Assembly (NCBI GenBank): GCA_019416685.1 | Contig: DXWV01000060.1 | Span: 1-28,826, forward strand | Source: Bacteroides sp. | Lineage (GTDB): Bacteria > Bacteroidota > Bacteroidia > Bacteroidales > Bacteroidaceae | Length of the DNA stretch: 28,826 nt | Reading direction: 5' to 3' | Shown here: positions 7,815 to 15,301 of the stretch, one piece after another | How positions within the stretch are numbered: the stretch's first letter is position 1 | Layout: each line of letters begins with the position of its first letter | Translations under genes and position numbers: made by a program | The notes under the pieces: model-generated | Databases searched by the model: none | What the model saw: the letters and a program-made list of their open reading frames with translations, nothing else | What the model was told of the DNA's origin: nothing

Positions 7815-8149
7815 GCTTCATTTTTATAGTTTTGTATGAAAAGGTATATATATTGGCTCATGAATTTTGCTCGTTTTTGTGTATAATACAAAGGTTTTGA
7901 TTGGGATATGAGTGAATACAGGCTTTTTTAAGATTGGTTTGAATCCAAACTTTGATATCTGACAAATTGAGAAACAGTATTAAATAGGCTCGTTGATTCT
8001 GATTTTATTTGTAAGTTCATTATAAACTTCAGTAATTGTTATATGAACTCAATGCAAGAATAAAAGAGTGAAAATATTACATCTAATATGTTAATATATC
8101 AAGTCAATGTTGTATTTTTGGAAGCATAAGTTACTAATTTAATAATATT
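7815..8149. other. AT-rich intergenic gap of 335 bp
   Basis: No coding region of convincing length or composition. There is a short GTTTG-AATC-CAAAC inverted repeat at 7937-7950, a TAGTTTTG box near 7829 with no matching gene, and the putative promoter of the next gene (8113-8120). Confidence 0.5.
8113..8120 (+). promoter_or_regulatory. Putative -7 box of the pRiA4b-like/UPF0158 pair
   Basis: TATTTTTG matches TAnnTTTG and lies 29 bp before the next ATG. The -33 region is weak. Confidence 0.4.
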
Positions 8150-8719
8150 ATGGAATATCAGTTCAAGATTCAGCTTAAAGGCGTAACAAAGCCTCCGGTA
8201 TGGAGAAAGGTTATTGTTCCGGCAGATTTTACGTTTCTGAGGTTTCACAACGTGATACAAATCGCTTTTGGTTGGGACGATTATCATTTATTTGAGTTTG
8301 AGTATAAAGAATATCAAGGTAATATTCGAATTACAGTCCCACCTGAAGATGATTTTGATTTCGGAGTCAAGACACTGGATGCTTCTAAAGTCAAGTTGTC
8401 TAAAATATTTACGGAAAATACTCGTAAACTTTTATATGTATATGACTTTGGAGACAATTGGGTACATGAAATAACCTTGGAAGCTTTTTTAAACGACAAA
8501 CGTAAAGAAGCCTTTTGCCTTTCGGGTAAGGGTAACTGTCCGCCGGAAGATTGTGGTGGTCCTTACGGATACGAGGATATGAAAAAAGTTTTCCGGACAA
8601 TGCCTGACAGTGAAGAAGCTGATGGGTATAGGGATTGGTTGGAATTGGACAAAGATGAAATCTGGGATACTACTGCCTTTAATATCGATGAAATCAATGC
8701 AGATTTAAAACAAGTTTAA
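8150..8719 (+). CDS. Plasmid pRiA4b ORF-3 family protein
   Basis: A 189-aa protein of the pRiA4b ORF-3 (IS1096 TnpR-like) family, widespread in plasmids, elements and chromosomes, with no proven biochemical role. Recognised from the N-terminal FKIQLKGVTKPPVWRKVIVP, then FLRFHNVIQIAFGWDDYHLFEF, the central YVYDFGDNWVHEI (112-124) and GNCPPEDCGGPYGYED (144-159), which form the conserved core. It is followed after 6 bp by a UPF0158 gene in the same direction, so the two are probably co-transcribed from the box at 8113. Confidence 0.88.
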   Translation: MEYQFKIQLKGVTKPPVWRKVIVPADFTFLRFHNVIQIAFGWDDYHLFEFEYKEYQGNIRITVPPEDDFDFGVKTLDASKVKLSKIFTENTRKLLYVYDFGDNWVHEITLEAFLNDKRKEAFCLSGKGNCPPEDCGGPYGYEDMKKVFRTMPDSEEADGYRDWLELDKDEIWDTTAFNIDEINADLKQV

Positions 8720-8725
8720 TCCTGA

Positions 8726-9169
8726 ATGAGTCAGATGAAGGAAAGTTATTTAAAATATCCCAAAGAAATAATAACAAGCATCGCTCAAGAAATCGATATG
8801 GGCATGATTTGTTTTCTCAATACCGATACAATGGAATTTGACAGTGTATTGGGTGAATCGTATGATGCTTATTGGGTCAGTGATTATAATGATTTATACC
8901 GGGAAGTATATGACAAAGTTGACAGTTGGGAACATTCAGTTCGAATTGAGCCGCCTGGATCCCGACAGTCATTCAATATAATGGAACGTTTTATAGAGAA
9001 TTGTATTCCTGACAATGATACAACGAAAATACGTTTGTGGAATGCCATATCCAAGCGTAAGCCATTCCAAAACTTTAAGTTCGTTATTGACAACAGCAAA
9101 TACCGTCAACGTTGGTTTGAATTTAAACAGTTACAAATGGAGCAGTTTGTCCTGAATCAGTTACTATAA
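8726..9169 (+). CDS. UPF0158 family protein
   Basis: A 147-aa uncharacterised protein. The C-terminal block AISKRKPFQNFKFVIDNS followed by YRQRWFEFKQLQM (about 110-137) is the signature of the UPF0158 family, in which a small all-alpha/beta domain ends with an RWxxF motif. The N-terminus (DMGMICFLNTDT) also fits, since family members often place a short aspartate-rich start before a strand carrying a predicted residue description. It forms a two-gene unit with the preceding pRiA4b ORF-3-like gene. Confidence 0.72.
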   Translation: MSQMKESYLKYPKEIITSIAQEIDMGMICFLNTDTMEFDSVLGESYDAYWVSDYNDLYREVYDKVDSWEHSVRIEPPGSRQSFNIMERFIENCIPDNDTTKIRLWNAISKRKPFQNFKFVIDNSKYRQRWFEFKQLQMEQFVLNQLL

Positions 9170-9308
9170 TCAAGGAAAACAAGGATGAAAACATCATTGG
9201 GTAAACTAAAATCCTTTTGTTAGATTGATTATAATCGTATTACCAGCAGCGAGACATCTGCTCGCGGGGCATTTGTTCCCAAACAGGAGTCGGGAAAAGC
9301 TCGCACTT

Positions 9309-10286
9309 TTATATTCCCCACTGCCTGCCATCCGCTTTTGCCTCTATGCTATCTTCCAGTTCATTGGGTAGCGGGGCAAAGAAGTCCATCCCCGTCAGCG
9401 TTTCGATGCTATCTACGCTTACGGCGTAGGTACCCAGAGGTTCTACCGAACGTTCATTGTCAAAAAGGAAGCCGATGGCCCGGGGATTGTCGATGAAAGG
9501 CGAGAGAATCACTTTGAAGAATTTCTGTGGCACAACCACCCGGTTTTTCCCTATTTTCTGTGCAGAATCCTCTACGATGGGGCCGCAGACGATAATGATG
9601 GCACTGTCGGCTATGGCCCAGTCGCGTATCTTTTCTTCGAGCTCTTTCCATTTCCGCCTGTTCAGTTCGGGGTGTTGCGGGCACATGTTGCTGAAGTAAA
9701 ACGATTCCTTCATCGCCGTTACGCTCCATTTCATATCGGCAGCCGGGGCCATGTGCCCCTTGTCGTAGCCAGAGCGGGTGTAATCTGCATTGGTGGCGAT
9801 GATACCCTTCACCTGTGGGTCGGCAATGAAGCGGTCGGTTCTTTGGGCGTTACCCTGCGTTTCCTGGCGGGTAAGTTCGTAAGCTACCCAGTTGGGCAGT
9901 CGCAGGTTTTCATTATAAGATACGGTATATCCGGTGTGACGGATGATCTGTTCCTTTCTGGGGGCGATCATTATCGGGATTTCCAGTTCCTCGGCTGTGG
10001 GGATTTTCTGCTTCTGGGCGATTGAGGCTTTTGAACCTTTATTTGAAGAAGCTTCTGTTTTTTTACCAATAGGTTTTGGTAAGTCTTTGTAGATAGCCCT
10101 TTTGAGTTTATTTACTGCAACAATGGGTTGTAGCGTTTTATTGTTATCGTTGTCTTTTGCTTCAGATTGTTGTATGTAGAGATACAGTCCATAAAAAAGC
10201 GGTATTAAAGCGATGAAAATAATAATGCAGCCTAACTTGAGTCTATTCTGAGGTTTTCTTTTTTTTAAGGATTTTCTTCCACTCAC
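9309..10286 (-). CDS. Membrane-anchored DNA/RNA non-specific endonuclease (NUC1 family)
   Basis: A 325-aa sugar-non-specific nuclease of the beta-beta-alpha metal (NUC1/Serratia) type. One membrane helix at about 18-38 after a very basic N-terminus places the catalytic domain outside the cytoplasmic membrane. A low-complexity linker follows to about 100, and the nuclease domain is at 110-325. The catalytic motif is YDKGHMAPAAD (174-184), a Lys variant of the usual DRGH, with His178 as general base; the metal-binding Asn and Glu are in FSNMCPQ and LNRRKWKELE (198-218). The best start is GTG at 10286. The last gene before the prophage boundary; the tRNA-type terminator separates it from the phage. 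Confidence 0.88.
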   Translation of the reverse strand: MSGRKSLKKRKPQNRLKLGCIIIFIALIPLFYGLYLYIQQSEAKDNDNNKTLQPIVAVNKLKRAIYKDLPKPIGKKTEASSNKGSKASIAQKQKIPTAEELEIPIMIAPRKEQIIRHTGYTVSYNENLRLPNWVAYELTRQETQGNAQRTDRFIADPQVKGIIATNADYTRSGYDKGHMAPAADMKWSVTAMKESFYFSNMCPQHPELNRRKWKELEEKIRDWAIADSAIIIVCGPIVEDSAQKIGKNRVVVPQKFFKVILSPFIDNPRAIGFLFDNERSVEPLGTYAVSVDSIETLTGMDFFAPLPNELEDSIEAKADGRQWGI

Positions 10287-10347
10287 GATATAATATTTAA
10301 GAATTATATATCCTGTCTCTATTCAAAAAAGACAGTTAGAAATAAAC

Positions 10348-10382
10348 AAAGCGCTGACTATATTTTTATAATCAGCGCTTTT
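10348..10382 (-). terminator. Terminator of the interrupted tRNA gene
   Basis: AAAGCGCTGA (10348-10357) pairs with TCAGCGCTTT (10372-10381). Reading on the minus strand, the hairpin starts 8 bases after the end of the tRNA-Thr 3' fragment and is followed by TTTGTTTATTT. It is the original host terminator of that tRNA. Confidence 0.8.
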
Positions 10383-10389
10383 ATAAATG

Positions 10390-10431
10390 AGCCGCTAGCC
10401 AGACTTGAACTGGCGACCTACGCGTTACGAA
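10390..10431 (-). pseudogene. 3' fragment of tRNA-Thr(CGT): left attachment site of the prophage
   Basis: On the minus strand the order is: anticodon loop TTCGTAA (anticodon CGT), anticodon 3' strand CGCGT, variable loop AGGTC, T-stem GCCAG with loop TTCAAGT and CTGGC, acceptor 3' strand TAGCGGC and discriminator T. The bases 5' of the loop (GGGAC instead of about ACGCG) no longer pair, and no D-arm or GCCGCTA acceptor strand follows. So the gene is cut at the anticodon loop. The 3' flank keeps its terminator, so host DNA is on the left and phage DNA on the right. Confidence 0.85.
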
Positions 10432-10440
10432 GTCCCGTGT

Positions 10441-10560
10441 AGCAACTCATATATTACACTGATTACTAAATTATTAACATTTCTTTTCTAACCGTTTCAA
10501 AACACAATCTACTATACAATTGCTGTTTTTGATGGTAGAATTGAATTGTTAATAATATGA
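10441..10560. other. AT-rich att-flanking segment with inverted repeats
   Basis: No ORF. It contains ATTATTAAC (10470-10478) matched by GTTAATAAT (10548-10556), and ACAATT (10516-10521) matched by AATTGT (10544-10549). These could be integrase/excisionase arm sites or the terminator region of the lipoprotein gene. The role is inferred from position only. Confidence 0.35.
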
Positions 10561-11880
10561 TTAATTTTTATTTTTTACAGGACGTATATTAAGTCCCAAA
10601 TACGCTTCGACTCCTTCATTGGTTCCTTTGCTTAAACCTATAATAGTATATGAAGCACTAAAAACATCGCATATTTTCCCTGTTTCTGAATGTTTACTCG
10701 TTGAACAATCCCCCGACCATACATAACAATAGTTAGTTGTATTTTCATGCTTACCATTATATTTTTTTCCACCAGCAGGAAGAAATATGCGGTTACCATT
10801 ACTTCCTGTGACAAGAAATCCCCATGTTTTTTTATATGCCATGTATTTCCATTCGCAATTATCGGCTAATTCATCACATTCTTTCTCTGATGGCATCCTC
10901 CATCCATTTCCTATTTTTTTATTTGCCGCATCGTAATGAGTTCCTGAAATATTATAAAATTTAGTTCCACCAGGCCAATGAGGGTCAGTCTCAATACCAA
11001 TGAGAACGTCTTTATATAAATAATTAGATAATTCGAAATTCTCTTTAGTTTCAGTCTCTCCCCACGCAAAAAAATCCCCATATCTTTCCGGGGAACTCGC
11101 TCCTAGATTTGATCCAGCCCACAAGACAGATAAACCAAGATCTACCATTCCTGTTTCCAATTCTAGATTTGTTGTATGAAAACTCAAATTTTCTCCTTTA
11201 AGTGTCTGTTTTTTATTAGTTTTATCAATATATTCAACAAAGAAATAGTAATCATAATCTGTTTCAGCAGATAAATGATCGATATATGCATTATATGTAC
11301 AATTTGCTCCTTCACTAGCCGTTTCGTGTCTATAAATAGTGGCTGCTTCAATTATATTAAATCCCAATCTGTGAGAATCGAAATAACCAATTTTATCATA
11401 ATCAATCTTGCCTTCTAAAGATGCAGCTGTTTCACCTGTATTTGCCTTTGCTTTTAAATCAGCCATATTAAAACTCTTGGTTGAGAAAGAAAGAACTTCT
11501 CCGTAGTAATATTTAGAACCATCATAAAAGAATGATACATAATAATATTGTTCTGTTGGGGCTAAATTCATAGCTATTACTGAAAATTCATTGCCTTTAA
11601 TATTGCTTCCTTTTAAAACCCATCCGTTTTCTTTGGTTGGATTACTATTCTTTGATACGATGAAACCATAATTGGTTACTCCTAACCGATCTTCTTCAAG
11701 TGCTGTCGAATTTACATTCCCTGTTAGCGTTGCGCTTACAACTTTTATATCAGATGCATCTACTGTTACAGACACTTCCGGAATCTCTTTATTGTCGTCA
11801 TTATCATCCGTGAATGTAGAATCCTTACTGCATCCCATAATCACCAGTGCAGCTATCAATAGAAATAAAATCTTTTTCAT
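10561..11880 (-). CDS. Prophage lipoprotein with two FN3-like domains and a C-terminal FISUMP-like domain
   Basis: A 439-aa lipoprotein: signal peptide MKKILFLLIAALVIMG then Cys17 as the lipidated residue. Just after Cys17 lies an acidic stretch (DDNDDNKE), which resembles the Bacteroides lipoprotein export signal and suggests display on the cell surface. Two beta-sandwich repeats of about 105 residues follow (about 35-140 and 142-240), each ending in a LSFxT strand. The C-terminal part starts with VDLGLSVLWAGSNLGA and contains YGDFFAWGETET and GWRMPSEKE, the pattern of the Fibrobacter-major-paralogous/FISUMP domains common in Bacteroides surface proteins. It starts 8 bp after the nuclease gene stop, so it is the third gene of the repressor operon. 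Its role is unknown; lysogenic conversion or exclusion of other phages is inferred. Confidence 0.75.
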   Translation of the reverse strand: MKKILFLLIAALVIMGCSKDSTFTDDNDDNKEIPEVSVTVDASDIKVVSATLTGNVNSTALEEDRLGVTNYGFIVSKNSNPTKENGWVLKGSNIKGNEFSVIAMNLAPTEQYYYVSFFYDGSKYYYGEVLSFSTKSFNMADLKAKANTGETAASLEGKIDYDKIGYFDSHRLGFNIIEAATIYRHETASEGANCTYNAYIDHLSAETDYDYYFFVEYIDKTNKKQTLKGENLSFHTTNLELETGMVDLGLSVLWAGSNLGASSPERYGDFFAWGETETKENFELSNYLYKDVLIGIETDPHWPGGTKFYNISGTHYDAANKKIGNGWRMPSEKECDELADNCEWKYMAYKKTWGFLVTGSNGNRIFLPAGGKKYNGKHENTTNYCYVWSGDCSTSKHSETGKICDVFSASYTIIGLSKGTNEGVEAYLGLNIRPVKNKN

Positions 11881-11888
11881 TATAGTTA

Positions 11889-13331
11889 TTATTTTAGTTT
11901 GTTCTTTAACTCGTTGAATAAAGAGGGATTCTCAAGTTCTCCCCAATAGTATTTCTTGTATCTGTCCCGGTCGAAGCTGTCTTTTTTCTCATAAACAATC
12001 AGGTAATCCTTATCACATAAAACAATCACAGAAGAATTAAGTAATCGGGCGTATGAGCGCGCTTGCAAATATGCTTCTTCCCTTTCCTTGTTATTTCTCA
12101 TATACAGTTTGGCTTCAATCAACACTTTTGCCCTTTCCTCATTTGACTTATTGCCATAATGTAACGCATAATCCGGGAATATCCTATGTCCTCTCCCTGC
12201 TTGAATTGGTAGCTGCCGAATGAAGTCTTTGTTTTCGTACCACCCCATAGAATTAAGTAAGGGCTCCAACAATTGCTGTTCTACATCCTTTTCTATGTCT
12301 ATATTTACATTTTTGGGGAGAGATAGGACGTATAATTCCGGTAGTGTGTCGGTGTCGAATCCCTTAGCTTTTATCATTCGTATGAGTTCTGAATAATCTT
12401 CGCTACTCATTGGCCAGCCGTTTACACCTTGGAAGTTCTTTTTGATAAGAGGATGGCTGGAGAAGTATTTATCTTCCTGAAATTCTTTCAGTGTAATGCG
12501 AGGAATGTCTATTCTATTACCGATGTAGATACATCCATAATATCGGAACAGAGGGTCTATTACACCATCCGTAAATGATGTTTTTACACAGGTGATTGCA
12601 CTAACTGGAGAGGTTTCATAGTGAACAAGAGTATCTCCTTTCTTCGTGTCCGGGTTTGCTTGCCAAAAAGTTGAGTCAAGTTCCATTTCTTCCTTTTCCG
12701 TATGTCCGCCAATGAACCATGCTTGTGATGGCTTGGGAATTTCGATTTTTTCGTTTGGCAGGTTTTGGGGAGCAAAATCGTGCAAAAAAGCCCATAGTTC
12801 TTCGGGGGATAATCCATTCTCTTTTCTAAATTGATGGAAAACCTCGCATAGTTCCCAATAATACATACATCTACCTTTATAATCAGTTCTTTTAGGTATA
12901 TTGGGAAGGTCAATACCAAAAAAGTCGGCTATTTTATTTAACTCAAATATCCGACATAGGAATAAATATGGAAAGAAATATTCAGGCGCGAATTGTGATA
13001 GAATGTAGGACATAGGTTGGATGATTTCAAGTATATTTTTGAAATCATTAGCAGGAAACCATTGTTGTTCTTCTACCCTTATACCTAACGTAATAAGTGA
13101 AACATACAGCTCTTTTGCTTCATCCAATGAAACGGGTTTATCGTAATCTGATACACCGTAACAGTATATATCTTCCAACCAATCGTTGTATAAATCTTCT
13201 GGTATAAAACAGGAATGAGGACAATACTTTTTAAACAAATCATACCCTCCTGCATTGGAGAAATATTTTATCGTTTTTTCTCCGATAATAGTCTGCTTGT
13301 ACAAATTCCATGTATATGTGTTGAATTTCAT
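11889..13331 (-). CDS. EVE-like domain / HSDR_N nuclease fusion, candidate prophage defence protein
   Basis: A 480-aa protein. Residues 1-200 are mostly helical and not recognised. Residues 204-325 look like an EVE-like (PUA-fold) domain: AWFIGGH, an aromatic/acidic loop, GDTLVHYET, and FQGVNGWPMSSEDYSELIRMI near its end. Residues 343-450 match the type I restriction enzyme R N-terminal nuclease domain (HSDR_N): EKDVEQQLLEPLL, FPDYAL with Asp387, VLIEAKLY with Glu406 and Lys408, QARSYA with Gln423, and IVLCDKDYLIVYE. So the PD-(D/E)XK active site appears complete. No helicase domain and no specificity or methylase gene is nearby. EVE domains in other proteins bind modified bases or RNA, which makes modification-dependent cleavage a reasonable inference. 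It starts 1 bp after the repressor stop, hence lysogenic expression. Confidence 0.72.
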   Translation of the reverse strand: MKFNTYTWNLYKQTIIGEKTIKYFSNAGGYDLFKKYCPHSCFIPEDLYNDWLEDIYCYGVSDYDKPVSLDEAKELYVSLITLGIRVEEQQWFPANDFKNILEIIQPMSYILSQFAPEYFFPYLFLCRIFELNKIADFFGIDLPNIPKRTDYKGRCMYYWELCEVFHQFRKENGLSPEELWAFLHDFAPQNLPNEKIEIPKPSQAWFIGGHTEKEEMELDSTFWQANPDTKKGDTLVHYETSPVSAITCVKTSFTDGVIDPLFRYYGCIYIGNRIDIPRITLKEFQEDKYFSSHPLIKKNFQGVNGWPMSSEDYSELIRMIKAKGFDTDTLPELYVLSLPKNVNIDIEKDVEQQLLEPLLNSMGWYENKDFIRQLPIQAGRGHRIFPDYALHYGNKSNEERAKVLIEAKLYMRNNKEREEAYLQARSYARLLNSSVIVLCDKDYLIVYEKKDSFDRDRYKKYYWGELENPSLFNELKNKLK

Positions 13332-13332
13332 C

Positions 13333-14004
13333 TTATACCCAGTTCATTACATTGACCACTCCTACTACTATTGCCCAATCTTGAATCTCGTTAGCAGGAA
13401 GATCATATGGTACAAAACCCTCTTCTTCATTAAAAGATACACATTTTATGTATCCTTCCTTTTCTGAAGGCATTACTTTTTTTATAACTACTCCATCTGG
13501 AGTAGCCAATGCATACACTTCTCCCCATCTTACGTGGGATCTACTTTTCCAAATTCTACATCCTACAATAGAACGTTCAGGGATACTTCTTTCTGGATAT
13601 TTTCTATTTATCATACTTCGACCATGCGTTCTCATGGTAAAATCACATCCGGCTAAATCAGGTATAATATATCTATCGCATTTATTAGCTTCTATCGCTA
13701 TTTCAAATCCTGAAGGCATCCCACAAGAAGCAGCTTCCAATTCAAATAAAGGAATAGAGATTTTATTATTGCAATCCAAATGTGGTGTGTTTGAAGCGAT
13801 ATTATCGCAGTCGATTTCCATAAAAGGTATAATAACATTCCGCCCGAACTTTTCAACTATACTATTGTATAGTTCTTCTGTAAGACTTTTCTTTCCAGTC
13901 TCAAGTTCAGATAGATACGATTGAGAAATGCCTACTTCTTTTCTAAATGTCTCTTGATTCATTTTCAGAGACTTACGCAATTTTGCAATATTTAGTTTAT
14001 TCAT
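13333..14004 (-). CDS. CI/LexA-like phage repressor
   Basis: A 223-aa lysogeny repressor. Residues 3-58 are an XRE-type helix-turn-helix (LRKSLKMNQETF, VGISQSYLSELETGKK). Residues 85-220 are a peptidase S24 domain: a Cys94-Gly95 cleavage site (AASCGMPSG), the catalytic Ser130 in HGRSM, and the Lys at 175-176 in VVIKKVMP. The protein should therefore self-cleave when stimulated by RecA, so DNA damage would induce the phage. It is the first gene of a tight minus-strand operon (repressor, nuclease, lipoprotein) and divergent from the early genes. The intergenic repeats at 14015-14067 are its likely operators. Confidence 0.9.
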   Translation of the reverse strand: MNKLNIAKLRKSLKMNQETFRKEVGISQSYLSELETGKKSLTEELYNSIVEKFGRNVIIPFMEIDCDNIASNTPHLDCNNKISIPLFELEAASCGMPSGFEIAIEANKCDRYIIPDLAGCDFTMRTHGRSMINRKYPERSIPERSIVGCRIWKSRSHVRWGEVYALATPDGVVIKKVMPSEKEGYIKCVSFNEEEGFVPYDLPANEIQDWAIVVGVVNVMNWV

Positions 14005-14014
14005 ATATTGTTAA

Positions 14015-14067
14015 ATATTGTCAATATAGCGATATTTAATTGCGATAAATAGCGATATATTGCGATA
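14015..14067. promoter_or_regulatory. Operator region: perfect palindrome plus phased GCGATA repeats
   Basis: ATATTG-T-CAATAT (14015-14027) is a perfect palindrome 11 bp before the repressor start. GCGATA occurs at 14029, 14042, 14052 and 14062, spaced 13, 10 and 10 bp, so the copies lie on roughly one DNA face. They occupy the stretch where the rightward promoter's -33 element should be. Confidence 0.6.
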
Positions 14068-14073
14068 ACATAG

Positions 14074-14081
14074 TATATTTG
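14074..14081 (+). promoter_or_regulatory. Putative -7 box of the rightward early promoter
   Basis: TATATTTG matches TAnnTTTG. No good -33 TTG is present 20 bp upstream, where the GCGATA repeats lie; this fits a weak, repressor-controlled promoter. The first gene starts 92 bp downstream. Confidence 0.5.
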
Positions 14082-14173
14082 CATCATCAAACAGTGATAA
14101 CCTAATCACTTTTGCAAAGAAACGAATTTAAAATCTTTTACGCAATAGTATAAACATATTAAAATACACGATT

Positions 14174-14506
14174 ATGAGCACGAATTTTAAAAGTCAGATG
14201 AAAGAGGTTATGCAGAATGCATGGCGATTCTTCAAAGTTACAGGTGAAAGTTTCTCTGAATGTCTCAAAAGAAGTTGGGCTGTTTATCGACTTACTAAAG
14301 AGATGAAAACTAAAACAGTTCAATTTTTCTACCAAAAAGTTTCAGGTGAAATTCGTCAAGCCTTTGGTACAATGAGAGATGAAATTATTCATGATAAGAT
14401 AAAAGGTACTGGTGTACGAAAGAATCAAGACCTTTTCAATTATTGGGATACCGAAGTAGACGGATGGCGTTCTTTCAAGAAGTTTAACCTTATAAAAATT
14501 GTATGA
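14174..14506 (+). CDS. WYL_2/DUF2693-like SH3-fold phage protein
   Basis: A 110-aa basic protein, first gene of the rightward early region. The centre reads VQFFYQKVSGEIRQAFGTMRDEI (48-70) and the end DTEVDGWRSFKKFNLI (92-107). This is the pattern I know from the Bacteroidetes family annotated as WYL_2, Sm-like SH3 beta-barrel (DUF2693). It begins with amphipathic helices rich in Lys and Trp. Proteins of this kind are common in Bacteroides phages and conjugative elements; the function is not known, and binding of nucleic acid is a guess from the fold. The ATG directly follows ACACGATT, a motif shared by several starts here. Confidence 0.6.
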   Translation: MSTNFKSQMKEVMQNAWRFFKVTGESFSECLKRSWAVYRLTKEMKTKTVQFFYQKVSGEIRQAFGTMRDEIIHDKIKGTGVRKNQDLFNYWDTEVDGWRSFKKFNLIKIV

Positions 14507-14508
14507 TT

Positions 14509-14754
14509 ATGACACGCTACGAATTAGAACAAGGCTTAAATGCCTTATGCAGAGACTTGGATAATGCTCAGAATATGGACGAACAGACGGCTTGTAGAGT
14601 TTACAATGTAGATTGCAAGGCTGATATCATAGAAGTGATTGAAGAAGAGATTGAAACCTATGAAGCTATCCTTTCAGGACCGGATACAGGTGAAGAGAAC
14701 GACATGGATTACGATGCCCTTTGTCTGATTCAAGGTTTAAGTAGGTACGCATAA
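14509..14754 (+). CDS. Small acidic phage protein of unknown function
   Basis: An 81-aa acidic protein (RYELEQGLNALCRDLDNAQ..., IIEVIEEEIETYEAIL, DMDYDALCLIQGLSRYA) that should be helical. I do not recognise a family. Two starts are possible: ATG at 14503, which overlaps the preceding stop, and ATG at 14509, which I prefer because it sits directly after TGATT like the other genes with the ACGATT-ATG motif. It is translationally coupled to the gene before it. Confidence 0.6.
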   Translation: MTRYELEQGLNALCRDLDNAQNMDEQTACRVYNVDCKADIIEVIEEEIETYEAILSGPDTGEENDMDYDALCLIQGLSRYA

Positions 14755-15124
14755 TTACACGATTATACAGCGCACGACAGCTCTACTGACGGATTTGAAC
14801 GGCAACCAATAGCGAGAATTGGGTAGGGTGCTATTGATTAAGCTCTTTGAAATATTGTAAAAGCCTTTATAGCGTAATTCATAAGCTATTTAGGCCAACC
14901 AAAGATAACGAACGCACATAAGCAGGTTGGAGCTTGTGAACTGTGCAATGTTTAACAATTAATAGAAAACACCGCAAAGAATCGTCCCAGAGCAGTAAGA
15001 AAACGGGTTGGGCGTCCGTACTGTTTTCGACCATATAGCCTGTACTGAACTTGAAATATGAGTTCTACCAAGCATAACAGCTTTTCTTCAATGGGGGTAC
15101 AGGCACTAACTAATACACATAATT
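14755..15124 (+). ncRNA. Noncoding 370-bp stretch with several hairpins, candidate structured RNA
   Basis: No plausible ORF. Stems seen: CAATAGC/GCTATTG (14807-14813, 14830-14836); GCCT-TT-ATAGC with GCTAT-TT-AGGC (14863-14873, 14885-14895); CCAACC/GGTTGG (14895-14900, 14925-14930), which competes with the previous stem at one base; and GCCTGTAC/GTACAGGC (15038-15045, 15097-15104). It opens with TTACACGATTATA, a copy of the start-site motif in which ATG has become ATA. It is transcribed with the early operon if that operon is continuous. The function is unknown. Confidence 0.4.
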
Positions 15125-15301
15125 ATGAAACTAATTCAATTTATCTTAGCTATACTGGTGACAATATGTGCTATCGGTATGCTATACGGGGCTATTACTA
15201 CTTACAGTCCTATGAAAACATTCTCTATCACTATAACGAGTATAATCTTTATAGGCTGTATTGCCCTTGTCGGCTTGGCTTATAAAGAATTGAAGTATTA
15301 A
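15125..15301 (+). CDS. Small two-helix membrane protein
   Basis: A 58-aa hydrophobic protein, MKLIQFILAILVTICAIGM... to ...AYKELKY, with two predicted membrane helices (about 3-25 and 32-52) joined by TTYSPMKT. It is flanked by noncoding structured DNA on both sides. Hydrophobicity and a clean start and stop argue that it is real; no family is recognised. Small phage membrane proteins in this position can be exclusion factors or inhibitors of host functions, but nothing in the sequence proves that. Confidence 0.55.
   Translation: MKLIQFILAILVTICAIGMLYGAITTYSPMKTFSITITSIIFIGCIALVGLAYKELKY

Noticed and set aside
9249..9265. GCGAG-ACATCTG-CTCGC hairpin between two convergent genes
   Set aside because: Only 5 bp and no T-run on either strand, so a terminator cannot be supported.
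15058..15285. A 75-codon frame in the noncoding region
   Set aside because: Its protein is Tyr- and Asn-rich without a plausible start context, and the overlapping 58-codon frame at 15125 is a clean two-helix membrane protein.
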